Shown here: positions 1 to 9,200 of the stretch, one piece after another | Position numbering within the stretch: position 1 is the first letter of the stretch | Layout of the letters: the number at the start of each line of letters is the position of its first letter | Translations under genes and position numbers: made by a program | Assembly (NCBI GenBank): GCA_002698985.1 | Contig: PAAY01000053.1 | Location: 1 to 41,955 of the forward strand | Origin: Saprospirales bacterium | GTDB taxonomy: Bacteria; Bacteroidota; Bacteroidia; Chitinophagales; Saprospiraceae | Length of the DNA: 41,955 nucleotides | Direction of reading: 5' to 3' | The notes under the pieces: model-generated | Database searches by the model: none | What the model saw: only the letters and a program-made list of their open reading frames with translations | What the model was told of the DNA's origin: nothing

Positions 1-92
1 TGAGAGAAGTTGAGAGAAGTTGAGAGAAGTTGAGAGAAGTTGAGAGAAGTTGAGAGAAGTTGAGAGAAGTTGAGAGAAGTTGAGAGAAGTTG
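1..92. repeat. Perfect 10-bp tandem repeat array (TGAGAGAAGT, 9 copies)
   Basis: Nine uninterrupted copies of TGAGAGAAGT fill positions 1-90. The window begins inside the array, so the true copy number is unknown. There are no spacers, so it is not a CRISPR. One strand is entirely purine apart from T, and the 10-bp unit is close to one turn of the helix. The array lies in the upstream region of ffh. The same unit on the other strand (CTCTCAACTT) occurs at about 36083-36092. Confidence 0.95.
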
Positions 93-104
93 CAATCCTA
101 ACCA

Positions 105-156
105 AACCCCTCTAAACCTCTCTAAACCCCTCTAAACCCCTCTAACCCCCTCCAAA
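105..156. repeat. Degenerate 10-bp tandem repeat (CTCTAAACCC type), about 5 copies
   Basis: Five units of the form TCTAAACCYC follow the first array in strict 10-bp register (111-120, 121-130, 131-140, 141-150, 151-160), decaying towards the ffh start codon at 175. The pyrimidine strand is opposite to that of the 1-90 array, so the two arrays form an imperfect inverted pair. I found no TAnnTTTG promoter between the array and the ATG, so the ffh promoter lies in or left of the repeats. Confidence 0.85.
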
Positions 157-174
157 CACACAAGACCATATACC

Positions 175-1524
175 ATGTTCGACAGCCTTTCAGACAGACT
201 TGAATTAGCGTTTAAATCCTTTACTGGCGAGCGCAAGCTCACCGAATTGAACGTTGCTGAAAGCATTAAAGAAATACGCCGTGCCCTGGTTAGTGCGGAC
301 GTTAACTACGCCATTGCGAAGCAATTCACCGAAAGGGTAAAAGAAAAGGCACTGGGCACCGAAAACGTACTCAAGGCTGTGAAGCCCGGCCAGTTGATGG
401 TCAAAATCGTTCAGGACGAGCTGACCGAACTGATGGGGGGACAGGCCGCCGGCATCAACCTGAAAGGCAGCCCTTCGGTCGTTCTGATTGCTGGTTTGCA
501 GGGTTCAGGTAAAACCACGTTTTCCGGTAAGCTTGCCAATTTCCTGAAGAACAAAAAGAAAAAGAAGCCCTTGCTGGTGGCCTGCGACGTTTACCGTCCA
601 GCGGCCATTGACCAGATTACGGTGCTTGGTGAGCAGATTGGCGTTCCGGTTTACAAAGAAGAAGGCAATAAAAACCCGGTTGAAATTGCTGCAAAGGCCA
701 TTGCCTACGCACAGCAAAACAAGCACGATGTGGTCATCGTGGATACCGCCGGTCGTCTGGCCATCGACGAAGAGATGATGAATGAAATCTCTTCGCTCAA
801 AGAAGCCCTGCAGCCGGATGAAACCCTTTTCGTGGTGGATTCTATGACCGGTCAGGATGCGGTGAACACCGCCAAGGCCTTCAACGACCGTCTCAATTTC
901 GACGGGGTTGTACTCACCAAACTCGATGGTGACACCCGCGGTGGTGCTGCCCTCTCCATCAAATACACCGTTGGCAAGCCCATCAAGTTTGTCAGCATGG
1001 GCGAAAAGCTGGACACGCTCGATGTTTTCCACCCCGAGCGGATGGCTCAGCGGATCCTCGGAATGGGTGACATTGTCTCACTGGTTGAAAAAGCCCAGGA
1101 GCAGTTTGACGAAGAGGAGGCCAAACGGCTGGAAAAGAAGATTCGCAAAAACAAGTTCGACTTCAACGACTTCCTCAGCCAGATGCGCCAGATCAAGAAG
1201 ATGGGCGATATGAAAAGCCTCATCTCCATGATTCCTGGCATGAGCAAGGCCCTGAAAGACGTGGAAATCGACGAGCGTCGCCTGGCCCACATCGAAGCTA
1301 TGATCTATTCGATGACGCCGAAGGAACGCGAAAATCCGGAGGTGCTCAACATGAGCCGCAAGAAGCGCATTGCCCGCGGTGCCGGTGTCAGTCTGGATCA
1401 GGTCAACATGTTCATCAAGCAATTTGATCAGATGCGCAAGATGATGCACAAGCTGACCAAAACACCCGGTTTCGGTGGCGGTGGAGCCGTGCCTAAAATG
1501 AAGCCCGGTTTCAGAAGGCGTTGA
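175..1524 (+). CDS. ffh: Signal recognition particle protein Ffh (SRP54)
   Basis: SRP GTPase of 449 aa. It binds signal sequences of nascent membrane proteins and 4.5S RNA and docks with FtsY at the inner membrane. The N domain (1-90) is followed by the G domain with P-loop GLQGSGKTT (107-115), DTAGR (190-194) and TKLDGD (248-253). The methionine-rich M domain (about 330-435) includes the QMRQIKKMGDM region, and the tail is glycine-rich and basic, ending in FRRR. Length is normal for bacterial Ffh. The ATG is preceded by an A/C-rich leader without Shine-Dalgarno, normal in Bacteroidota. The 3' end overlaps the convergent hom gene by 14 bp. Confidence 0.98.
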   Translation: MFDSLSDRLELAFKSFTGERKLTELNVAESIKEIRRALVSADVNYAIAKQFTERVKEKALGTENVLKAVKPGQLMVKIVQDELTELMGGQAAGINLKGSPSVVLIAGLQGSGKTTFSGKLANFLKNKKKKKPLLVACDVYRPAAIDQITVLGEQIGVPVYKEEGNKNPVEIAAKAIAYAQQNKHDVVIVDTAGRLAIDEEMMNEISSLKEALQPDETLFVVDSMTGQDAVNTAKAFNDRLNFDGVVLTKLDGDTRGGAALSIKYTVGKPIKFVSMGEKLDTLDVFHPERMAQRILGMGDIVSLVEKAQEQFDEEEAKRLEKKIRKNKFDFNDFLSQMRQIKKMGDMKSLISMIPGMSKALKDVEIDERRLAHIEAMIYSMTPKERENPEVLNMSRKKRIARGAGVSLDQVNMFIKQFDQMRKMMHKLTKTPGFGGGGAVPKMKPGFRRR

Positions 1525-2752
1525 TAAGTTCGGGTGTCAACTCCTGTACGGCCTCGCCCGTTAGGGTCTCGCTTTGTTCATCGTTCATAATGCAAAGGGG
1601 TTCCTTTGCGGCAAGAAACACACCGGGCTGTTTCCACCAATCAGCGTTTTTCAGGCTATTCAGATTGAAGCGGCCTTCGATGAAATGAAGGTATCTGCCC
1701 GAGTACCTGCTTTCGATCTGCAGGAAGAAGTCATCAGGCACCTTTTCCCAATCGTCGTAAACGAGAATCCCGTCCAACTCACAACTGCTGGATAGTTCCC
1801 AATTCAACTCCCCTCCGGAATGGCCATACCTGTATCCCGAGGCAGCGGCATTGAGGTCGTTCAGCAGGGCAGTTGCCGTGGCTTTCCCGCCGGCACCATT
1901 GCCCTTGAGAAAATGCCTTTCTCCAGCGGCACCCGCTATTTCAAAGGCGTTTTGCTCATTGGGCACATCCAGCCACTGGCTCTGATCCTGGACCAGAGTT
2001 GGCAGCACATACGCCACCACCTCGGCACTGTTTTTTGGAAGAATGGTTCCAAGCAATCGGACCTTATTCAACAACCACCGGGGCAGCCCCCAGTTGTCAA
2101 TACCGCAATACACCAACTGTTCAGGCTTTGCTTCCGTTCCGTAAAGGTGCTTCAACAAAATGCAAAGCTTACAAGCGGCATCCACTCCGGAGAGGTCACG
2201 AGCAGGATTGGCTTCGGCAAGGCCGCTTTGTTGCGCCAGCGAAAGAGCATCTTCAAAACTGAGGCCTACCCGCTGCTGCTTGTCCAGAATGAAATTGGTG
2301 GTACTGTTCAAAATGCCCTGAAAAACCGGTCTTGGCTCGTAGTTGAAAAAAGTGTCAATGGTGCGCACTATCGGTACCGCCGCTCCACAGGCTGCTTCGT
2401 AGAGCAAAGTGCCTCCATGTTCCTGCTCCAGGGCCCTGAGTCCCCGGCCATGCCTTGCAACCAGGTCTTTGTTGGCCGTGATGAATGTTTTGCCCGCTCG
2501 CAAACACCGCACTGCCAACTTAAGGGCGGTTGGAGTATCCGACAATGCCTCCACCACTACCTGTGGTTTTGCGCTGAAAAAGTCGTTCACATCATCTGTG
2601 AGCAGCGATGGCAACAGGCAACGGTGCTTCCGGGTGTCTTTAATCAGAACGCTAACAGGCCGGTAGCGTGGCTGTGACTGCAATAGTTCAAAGAATGCTT
2701 TGCCGACGGTGCCGAAGCCCGCCAGGCCTATATTGATGGTATTGGTATTCAT
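1511..2752 (-). CDS. hom: Homoserine dehydrogenase
   Basis: Monofunctional enzyme of 413 aa reducing aspartate semialdehyde to homoserine with NAD(P)H, the branch point to threonine and methionine. The N-terminal Rossmann motif GLAGFGTVGKAF is clear, followed by ITANKDLVA, the catalytic-domain block GAAVPIVRTID, GILNSTTNFIL and GLAEANPARDLSGVDAA with the catalytic lysine in AACKL. It has no aspartokinase domain and no obvious ACT domain. It lies 91 bp downstream of the cystathionine gamma-synthase gene on the same strand, with no terminator seen between them. Both are therefore probably under the SAM riboswitch upstream, which suits a homoserine supply dedicated to methionine. Confidence 0.95.
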   Translation of the reverse strand: MNTNTINIGLAGFGTVGKAFFELLQSQPRYRPVSVLIKDTRKHRCLLPSLLTDDVNDFFSAKPQVVVEALSDTPTALKLAVRCLRAGKTFITANKDLVARHGRGLRALEQEHGGTLLYEAACGAAVPIVRTIDTFFNYEPRPVFQGILNSTTNFILDKQQRVGLSFEDALSLAQQSGLAEANPARDLSGVDAACKLCILLKHLYGTEAKPEQLVYCGIDNWGLPRWLLNKVRLLGTILPKNSAEVVAYVLPTLVQDQSQWLDVPNEQNAFEIAGAAGERHFLKGNGAGGKATATALLNDLNAAASGYRYGHSGGELNWELSSSCELDGILVYDDWEKVPDDFFLQIESRYSGRYLHFIEGRFNLNSLKNADWWKQPGVFLAAKEPLCIMNDEQSETLTGEAVQELTPELINAF

Positions 2753-2843
2753 GACTAAATGAAATCTGGGTTAGCTGGACAAAAGAGAGCCGATGCCTGG
2801 CTCAACACCAGGCACCACACTCGTTTACCGATGGAAAAGAAAT

Positions 2844-4010
2844 TCAAACAGGGGTTGCTACTTTGGAACCTACAGCTGCAAATGCTGACTCCAGGTCCTG
2901 GATGAGATCCCGGACGTCCTCCAGCCCTACTGACAGCCGGATGAGTCCATCTTCAACACCGGATTGGCGGCGCTTCTCTGCAGGGATGGACTTGTGGGTC
3001 ATGCTGGCCGGATGGCACAGCAGGCTTTTCACGCCGCCCAGGCTTTCCGCCAGTTTGAAATAGGAAGTTGAACTTGCAAACCGGGTAGCGGCGGTGGCAG
3101 AGTTGTCTTTCAAGACGAAGGATACCACGCCGCCAAATCCGGAACATTGTCGCCTGGCAACCTGGTGGCCGGGATGAGATGGCAGGCCGGGATAATGTAC
3201 TTTCTCAACAGCCGGATGGGCCTCCAGCCATTCCGCAATGCGGCGGGCATTTTCGCAATGTTGTTTTACCCGAAGGTGAAGCGTTTCAATTCCGCGCAGC
3301 ACCAGCCAGGAATCAAAAGGTGACAATACAGCACCGGAAGCGTTTTGGATGAATTTGATGCGTTCCCCTAATTCTTGATTCCGGGCTACAACCAGACCTG
3401 CGATCAGGTCACTGTGACCCCCCAGGTACTTGGTTGCGCTGTGCACGACGATGTCGGCCCCTAGTGCCAACGGTCGCTGCAACACGGGGGAAGCAAAGGT
3501 GTTGTCAATGCAAAGCAGGCAATCGTAAGCCCTTGCAATGATGGCCACCTCTTCGATATCTGTAATTTTCAGGGTTGGATTGGTGGGCGTCTCAATCCAG
3601 ATGAGCGCAGTGTTGGGACTCAAGGCCTTTTCGATGTTGGCAGGGTCCGTGGTGTCAACATACTTCACCCTGATCCCGAACTTTTCATAAACGTGGGTGA
3701 AGAGCCTGAAAGCCCCGCCGTAAATGTCATCTACGGCGATGATCTCGTCACCTGCTTTCAGCAATTTCAGTACTGCATCGATGGCAGCCAGGCCACTGCT
3801 GAAGGCAATGCCTTGCTGGCCACCTTCCAGTTTGGCGATGACGTCCTCCAGCACTTTGCGGGTGGGATTGTTGGTGCGGGCATAATCGAATCCTTTGTGA
3901 ATGCCCGGGGCTTCCTGCACGAAGGTGGAAGTCTGGTAGATCGGAACGGCGATTGCGCCGGTTTGTGGATCCACAGGCAGGCTGTGGATGGTTTCAGTGA
4001 TTTGACTCAT
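2844..4010 (-). CDS. metB: Cystathionine gamma-synthase (trans-sulfuration PLP enzyme)
   Basis: Cys/Met metabolism PLP-dependent enzyme of 388 aa. The PLP lysine is K194 in [20 protein letters not shown] (43-51) and the [11 protein letters not shown] block bind PLP phosphate, and D169 in CIDNTFASP contacts the pyridine nitrogen. The fold alone cannot separate gamma-synthase from gamma-lyase or O-acetylhomoserine sulfhydrylase. The SAM-I riboswitch in the leader and the downstream hom gene argue for the biosynthetic direction, condensing activated homoserine with cysteine or sulfide. A long leader (about 325 nt) separates promoter and ATG. The symbol is a functional guess within this family. 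Confidence 0.88.
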   Translation of the reverse strand: MSQITETIHSLPVDPQTGAIAVPIYQTSTFVQEAPGIHKGFDYARTNNPTRKVLEDVIAKLEGGQQGIAFSSGLAAIDAVLKLLKAGDEIIAVDDIYGGAFRLFTHVYEKFGIRVKYVDTTDPANIEKALSPNTALIWIETPTNPTLKITDIEEVAIIARAYDCLLCIDNTFASPVLQRPLALGADIVVHSATKYLGGHSDLIAGLVVARNQELGERIKFIQNASGAVLSPFDSWLVLRGIETLHLRVKQHCENARRIAEWLEAHPAVEKVHYPGLPSHPGHQVARRQCSGFGGVVSFVLKDNSATAATRFASSTSYFKLAESLGGVKSLLCHPASMTHKSIPAEKRRQSGVEDGLIRLSVGLEDVRDLIQDLESAFAAVGSKVATPV

Positions 4011-4123
4011 GATGAGGCTTGTTTTGTGTTAACGAAAATGGTTAAAAACAAGCCACCGCTTACACCAGAGCCTGTGCCCGAAACTGCCGGCTGAGCGTCT
4101 GTTTTGAGGCACCCCCAAAACGA

Positions 4124-4160
4124 CAAAAGCTCACCCGACAAGTCATCGGATGAGCTTTTG
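4124..4160 (-). terminator. Attenuator terminator of the SAM-I riboswitch
   Basis: 15-bp stem (4124-4138 with 4146-4160) and a 7-nt loop. The only non-Watson-Crick pair is a G-U that forms only in the minus-strand RNA. It is followed on that strand by a U-rich stretch (UUUUGUCGUUUU). It sits 51 nt downstream of the aptamer and 113 nt upstream of the metB start. The aptamer's P1 3' strand with its flank (4207-4217) can pair with 4137-4147, across the terminator loop, over 11 bp with two G-U pairs, giving a candidate antiterminator. Confidence 0.85.
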
Positions 4161-4211
4161 CAACTGTACACCTGCGCGCATGGGTACAATGAAAAAAGCA
4201 CACACAGACGA

Positions 4212-4320
4212 CTTATCTTCCTCCGGAATTCCGGAGATGGATTTGGCACCTTATCCCGATAAATCGGGACAGGTTGTCAAGGCTTCACAGGGCCATTTCC
4301 CTCTGCCTTTCTTGATAAGC
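4212..4320 (-). promoter_or_regulatory. SAM-I (S-box) riboswitch aptamer
   Basis: Read on the minus strand, the consensus S-box elements appear in order. P1 is CUUAUC (4319-4314) with GAUAAG (4217-4212). Next come GAGGGA (4303-4298), the UGUGAAGCC segment closing P2 (AAGGC/GCCUU), ACAACC, P3 CCCGAU/AUCGGG, the conserved AAGGUGCCAAAUCC (4252-4239), and P4 CUCCGG-AAUU-CCGGAG. S-box aptamers bind S-adenosylmethionine and switch genes off when it is plentiful. It controls the metB-hom operon through the terminator at 4124-4160. Confidence 0.95.
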
Positions 4321-4343
4321 AATGTGGCTTCAAAGAACTGGCG

Positions 4344-4351
4344 CAAAAGTA
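4344..4351 (-). promoter_or_regulatory. Candidate promoter -7 element of the SAM-riboswitch operon
   Basis: TACTTTTG on the minus strand fits the Bacteroidota -7 consensus TAnnTTTG. It would start transcription near 4337, just before the riboswitch P1 strand. No good -33 TTTG is seen at the expected distance. Confidence 0.6.
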
Positions 4352-4429
4352 GGGTTGCGCCTTCCAGAATTCCTAATCTTCGGTAATTAAAATTTTGTTA
4401 GCAGCCTTAAGTGGCTGTTTCTCTGCGAC

Positions 4430-5425
4430 TTAAATTGCATGCTTAGCATCGGAACCGGTGAGTTCTGAAAGGAGTTGTTCTCTACAGACCGGTACCACCC
4501 CCACCTGTTCCACCACCTGGCTGCCTGCCAGATTGGCCAGCCTTACCAGCAATTCTTCAGGCAATCCGGCGGCCAAGCCGAGCGCTGCTGCTGCAATTAC
4601 CGTGTCACCGGCACCACTCACGTCTGCCACATTTCTCTTTGCCGTCGGAAAAAGGCCGTGGAGTTTATTGTTTCTGAAGAAAGCACCTTTGTCGGAAAGG
4701 GTAACGAGGCAGGATTGGCACTGCAGGCGGTTCATCAGTTCAAGGGTCACTGCCTCCAGGTCATCGGGTGTGGCAGCCACCTTTTTACCGACAGCCTCCG
4801 AAATTTCACGAAGATTGGGTTTGAATAAATCCACTTCCCTGTATGCCCAGAAATTTTTCAGCTTTGGATCCACGCAGACGGGTACGCCATTTTTCCGAAG
4901 GATCGGCAACAACTCCCCGATCACAGCTTCTGACAGCACACCTTTGTTGTAGTCCTGAAGAATGGCAACATCCGGCTTGTAATTGGCAATCAACTCCCGC
5001 ACCCGCTGAATGAGCGAGGTCAGCTCATCAGAATTTAGATCCTCAGTATTTTCCTTGTCGATCCTGGCCAGTTGCTGACCACCGGCGATGATGCGTTGTT
5101 TGAGGGTAGTCTGCCGGTGAGGGGAAATGCAAATTCCGGCTGTAGCAAGCTGTTGCTCATCCAGTAATTGTTGCAATTGCTCACCTTCACGGTCGGCACC
5201 GGCAAAGCCACACACAAGCGGTGTGGCACCCAGCGCTGCAATGTTCAAAGCCACGTTGGCAGCGCCACCCGGGCGTGCTTCCTCCCGTTCCCACTCCACC
5301 ACCGGAACCGGCGCCTCCGGCGAGATGCGCGTCACCTTGCCATACAGGTAAGCATCCAGCATCAGATCGCCGATGACCAGTACACGGAGTGATTCAAATC
5401 GCTGAAATACCTCAGTCCATTTCAT
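4430..5425 (-). CDS. rfaE1: D-glycero-beta-D-manno-heptose-7-phosphate kinase (PfkB family)
   Basis: PfkB-family sugar kinase of 331 aa, matching the kinase half of HldE/RfaE and lacking the nucleotidyltransferase half. It phosphorylates heptose 7-phosphate at C1 for ADP-heptose synthesis, used in LPS core or glycans. Visible are VIGDLMLDAYLYGKVTRISP near the N-terminus, PGGAANVALNIAALGA (substrate-binding GG), DPKLKNF, KPNLREI and the catalytic-base loop VSGAGDTVIAAAALGLA. The open frame extends to 5617 but runs over the next gene; the ATG at 5425 begins exactly at the family N-terminus (MKWTEVFQRF). The partner gmhA is at 28.9 kb, and no nucleotidyltransferase or epimerase gene is in the window. 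Confidence 0.9.
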   Translation of the reverse strand: MKWTEVFQRFESLRVLVIGDLMLDAYLYGKVTRISPEAPVPVVEWEREEARPGGAANVALNIAALGATPLVCGFAGADREGEQLQQLLDEQQLATAGICISPHRQTTLKQRIIAGGQQLARIDKENTEDLNSDELTSLIQRVRELIANYKPDVAILQDYNKGVLSEAVIGELLPILRKNGVPVCVDPKLKNFWAYREVDLFKPNLREISEAVGKKVAATPDDLEAVTLELMNRLQCQSCLVTLSDKGAFFRNNKLHGLFPTAKRNVADVSGAGDTVIAAAALGLAAGLPEELLVRLANLAGSQVVEQVGVVPVCREQLLSELTGSDAKHAI

Positions 5426-5490
5426 AAAATCTAATTCAGGAATGCCCTGCAAATAAAGCCGGATTCCTGCAAATAGCCGCCAGACTTGAT

Positions 5491-6132
5491 CTATCGGAGC
5501 TTGAAAGCCCAGACTTTCTTTTTCTTTTTCGAGGGGGTCAGGTGGAGGGTACGTTTCCGCCCCAGTAAAATCATGGGTGTTCCTATTCCAACACCCATGA
5601 GCCCGGCCTTGGCCCAACCAGCGAACCGGTCATTGTTGAAGCCAAATTCTCCACCATTGGATTCCAGGCCCATGACCGGCGATGCAACAAGCAATGCAAC
5701 ACCCGCCATTGTCACAAAGGCCCCAAAAGTTTGAAGGGATCGTGCTGTTTCGGATTGGTATTGAATGTAATCCACTTCATCGAGGGGCAACTTCATCTTT
5801 ACCTTGCCAGATGGATATTGAGATACAATATTTTCTCTGACCTCATTGGCCTTTGTGTAATTGATTTCTTCCATTACAACTTCTATTTCAGCCGAGTCAT
5901 TCGCAACTTCCACGACTTTTCCTTCCACCTTCTGCCTGGCACAATCGAGGCTGTCACCAGCAATGTCATAGATCAAGCCAATGGAAACCATGTGCTCCGG
6001 CTTGAGAATTTTGGTTCTGTTGCCTTTTTGGAGGATCAGCCAGTTGTTCTGAGCGTTGAGCGGAAGGGTGGATAATTGCGCAGCGAGGGCCAGCAAAAGC
6101 CCACAGAGGGATAGGTACTGTTTCATTTTCAT
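5491..6132 (-). CDS. Exported hypothetical protein with two membrane segments
   Basis: About 213 aa starting at the ATG at 6132 (a second ATG at 6126 is equally possible). A signal peptide (KQYLSLCGLLLALAAQLSTL, cut near LNAQ) is followed by a soluble stretch of about 100 aa with many charged residues (NRTKILKPEHMVSIGL at its start). Two hydrophobic segments (FGAFVTMAGVALLVASPVMG and AGLMGVGIGTPMILLG) and a very basic tail with KKKKK follow. I do not recognise the family. It lies 65 bp upstream of rfaE1 on the same strand and may be co-transcribed. Upstream it is separated from the giant gene by a strong terminator. Confidence 0.75.
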   Translation of the reverse strand: MKMKQYLSLCGLLLALAAQLSTLPLNAQNNWLILQKGNRTKILKPEHMVSIGLIYDIAGDSLDCARQKVEGKVVEVANDSAEIEVVMEEINYTKANEVRENIVSQYPSGKVKMKLPLDEVDYIQYQSETARSLQTFGAFVTMAGVALLVASPVMGLESNGGEFGFNNDRFAGWAKAGLMGVGIGTPMILLGRKRTLHLTPSKKKKKVWAFKLR

Positions 6133-6231
6133 TGTTGATTTTGGTGGTGGAGTTGAAGCGTTCCATGAAAACCCCAAAGGTCGAACGCTAAGGTAATTAT
6201 TTGATAAAACCACCCATTGTTCGGTACACAA

Positions 6232-6262
6232 AAAAATGGCCCGACCGAAGCCGGGCCATTTT
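6232..6262 (-). terminator. Rho-independent terminator of the giant repeat-protein gene
   Basis: Stem AUGGCCCGGC/GUCGGGCCAU with a UUCG tetraloop closed by C-G. The G-U pair exists only in the minus-strand RNA, and seven U residues follow. It lies 30 nt after the stop codon of the 6292-13497 gene. The plus strand also carries T5 after the stem. Confidence 0.9.
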
Positions 6263-6291
6263 TATTTCACGAGGTAAATGTTCAGCTGTAT

Positions 6292-9200
6292 TTAGTTCAT
6301 CAGAACGACAGATCCTTCAAAGATCTCCACCAGACCGTCCACAAATTCCACTTCTGCGAACCAGGTGAAGGTTCCGGGATCCATCAACTGACCACGGTGC
6401 TCGCCGTTCCAGCCGGTTGCAGGATCATTCGGGAGGAAGTTGTAGTACTCCCATACGGTTTCACCCCAGCGGTTGAAAACGAGGAAGGACTTCACTTTCG
6501 CAATTTGCGGCCCGCCATAGATCATGAACACATCGTTGTGTCCGTCATCGTTGGGAGAGAAGGCATTCGGCACATAAACCGGATGGTCTTTTTTGACGAA
6601 GATGGTCAACTGATCGGAGTCAGAACAGCCATTCTTTACAACCGTCACGGAGAAGGTAGTTTGCTCGAAGAGCACCACATCATTCTGCGGACAGGTCGGA
6701 CAATTGATGAGTGAATCCGGACTCCAGATCACCGTGTCCAAAGTTCCAAAAGGTGGTGTTGTCACCACTGTCAAGGTCACTTCTTCACCAATGTCAACCA
6801 GAGGCTCGTTGCCTTCGAAATCACCTTGAATTTCAACGGTAACTTCCTGTGGCTCGCCAATGTTGAAGCTCACTTCGGTTTCACAACCGGCAGCATCCAT
6901 GATGACCAGGGTGTGCTGTCCGGGTGAGAGGTTGGTAAACTGCTTGTTGTCAGTAAATGCCGACCCGTCAAAAGAGCACAGGTACGGAGACTTGCCATTC
7001 GTAATGCTGTCGATCACGATGAAGCCGTCATTCATTCCGAAGCAACTCACATCTGAAATCGAGATATGTGGCTCAGGAGAGGTTACATTTTCCGTAACGA
7101 CCGTTTCATCGGTATCCACACAGCCGTCGGGCGAGGTCACCGTCAGCACATAGTTGCCGGGCACATCCGTCGTCGGATTGGCTATGGTCGAATCGCTTAC
7201 CGGTCCTCCTGTCCACAGGTAAGTCATACCCGGCGTGGTATTCGGACCGCCGAGGGTAATCTCTTTGATGTCGCAATCCAGTTGGATGGTCGGAGGTCCG
7301 GCATCGGCTACTGGCTTGGGTGAGATGATCACCTGAACCGAAGCAGCGTCGTCAGGGCAAGGTGCCTGAGCCGTCAGCGTATAGGTATAGGTATGGGTTC
7401 CGGCAGGCAATGGGTTTGTATTCAAAATACCGTTCGGAACAGCAGCGCCTCCAGGTCCGGTCCAGGTTCCTCCGGGATCTGCTCCGGTGAGCAAATCGTT
7501 GAGATCGATGACTTCGCCAGAGGCTTCGCAAATGGTGACAGAACCCGTGGGTTCACCTGCATCCACGCTCGGACTCACATTGATAGTGACACTCTCACTG
7601 GAGAGGCTGAAACAACCAGTGGCCTGATCAGTCACGGACACAATTGAGACGGTTGTGGAGGCGGTAAATGCCTGCTCGATGGCAAAGCTTGCCGGAAGGT
7701 CGGGCAAGGTTGTCGGGGTGCCGTTGATGGTAAACGTAACCGTAAACGGCCCGGTGCCTGTCATGCTGAAGCCTACCTGTGCATTTTCTCCTTCGCAAAT
7801 GGTGGTATTGCCGGTCAGGCTTACCGTTGGCAATGGATTGAAGACCACCGGCGTACCCGGAGACATGTCAAAACAGATGTCATTGGGGTCAACATTTCCG
7901 GTTCCGTCATCATTGCCGGCTACGGCACTGATGTAATAAGTGACACCGGGGATGGTAACACCCGGCATGTAGGGGAAGCTTTGTGAAGTATTGGTTGCAA
8001 GCACATTGCCCAGTGTTGCTCCGCTGTTGTCATGGAGCACGTACACCAGAATGTCGTCGCCATCCAGTGAGACGCCGTTGGCAGGCTGGGCATTGGCAGT
8101 TTCCCCTTCGCAAAGCAGAATAACCGTTCCTCCCATGGTGCCGGCGTCGGTAACGCATGAACATTCCTCAACACCGGAAACCTCAACAGGGCCACAGCCA
8201 TTGGCATCGTCCACAAAGAAAGTGTACGGCGTGTTGCTGGCGATGGGATCGCTGGTGAAAGTTCCGTTCAAAAGCGTTCCATTGGCAGGTGTGACAGAAT
8301 AAGATGTGGCATCACCACCAACGATATCAAAGCTGACAGAATACATAAGGGTTGCCTGATCGCAAGCTTCACTTACGTTGACAACCTGTGGCGGATTGTT
8401 CACCGTCACCGTTGCGTTGCCACTAACTGTTCCATCACAGTGAGCGTCAGAAACACTCACCAGGCTGTAAACATTGGAGTTGGTAGGAGTTACATTTATC
8501 AAGTGCGGTGAGCTGTTGGCAGTTACGCTGATATTCGTTCCTGCGGCATTGGTATAAACAATGTCCCAGGGACCTACACCTGTAAGTTCAATACTGATGT
8601 CTGTCCCGCCACCGGCGCAAATTGTGGCATCCCCTGTCAGCAGGGCTGTTGGAATTGCATGGAAAACAACCGGTGCGCCAGCACCTATACTCAGGCAATC
8701 GTCCGTCATATCCACACATCCGGAACCGTCGTCATTTCCGACCATGGCACTGATGTAGTAAGTCTGCTCGTGCACCATTGTCACCGGATTGAAAACAAAC
8801 TGGCCGGTGCTGTTGGTTGCTATGGGCACATTATCGCCGGCATGCAGCATGAAACAAAGCACGTCGTTGCCATCCAGCACCTCACCTCCCAAATAGTTTG
8901 GTGCCGCCACATCGCTGCCGCAAATGTCCAGTTGGGTGGTTTCCATATCGCCGGCAAAAGAGGTACAGGCACAATCAACAAGCGTATCTGAGACTACAAT
9001 GGCAGGACAGCCGTGGCAATCGCTGACTGCAAAACTGTAACCCTGGAGGTCAGGGATTACATTGCTGACGAACTGACCATTGGTTATGGTTCCATTGGCT
9101 GGCATAACCTGGTAACAAGTGCTGTCACCTCCGGTAATGTCAAACGAGACCGTAAAACCATCGTTGGTACTGTTGCAAGCTACCATCAGGTTTGAGGGCA

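Noticed and set aside
1-92. CRISPR array
   Set aside because: Units are 10 bp and directly adjacent with no spacers, and no cas genes occur in the window.
1820-2677. Plus-strand open frame of 285 codons inside hom
   Set aside because: Antisense to a complete homoserine dehydrogenase; no domain.
4401-4417. Terminator for the heptose kinase gene (CAGCC/GGCTG hairpin)
   Set aside because: Only five base pairs and no U-run on the minus strand; too weak to call.
5426-5617. N-terminal extension of the heptose kinase to 5617
   Set aside because: The extra 64 codons overlap the C-terminal coding region of the upstream gene in another frame; the family N-terminus starts at 5425.
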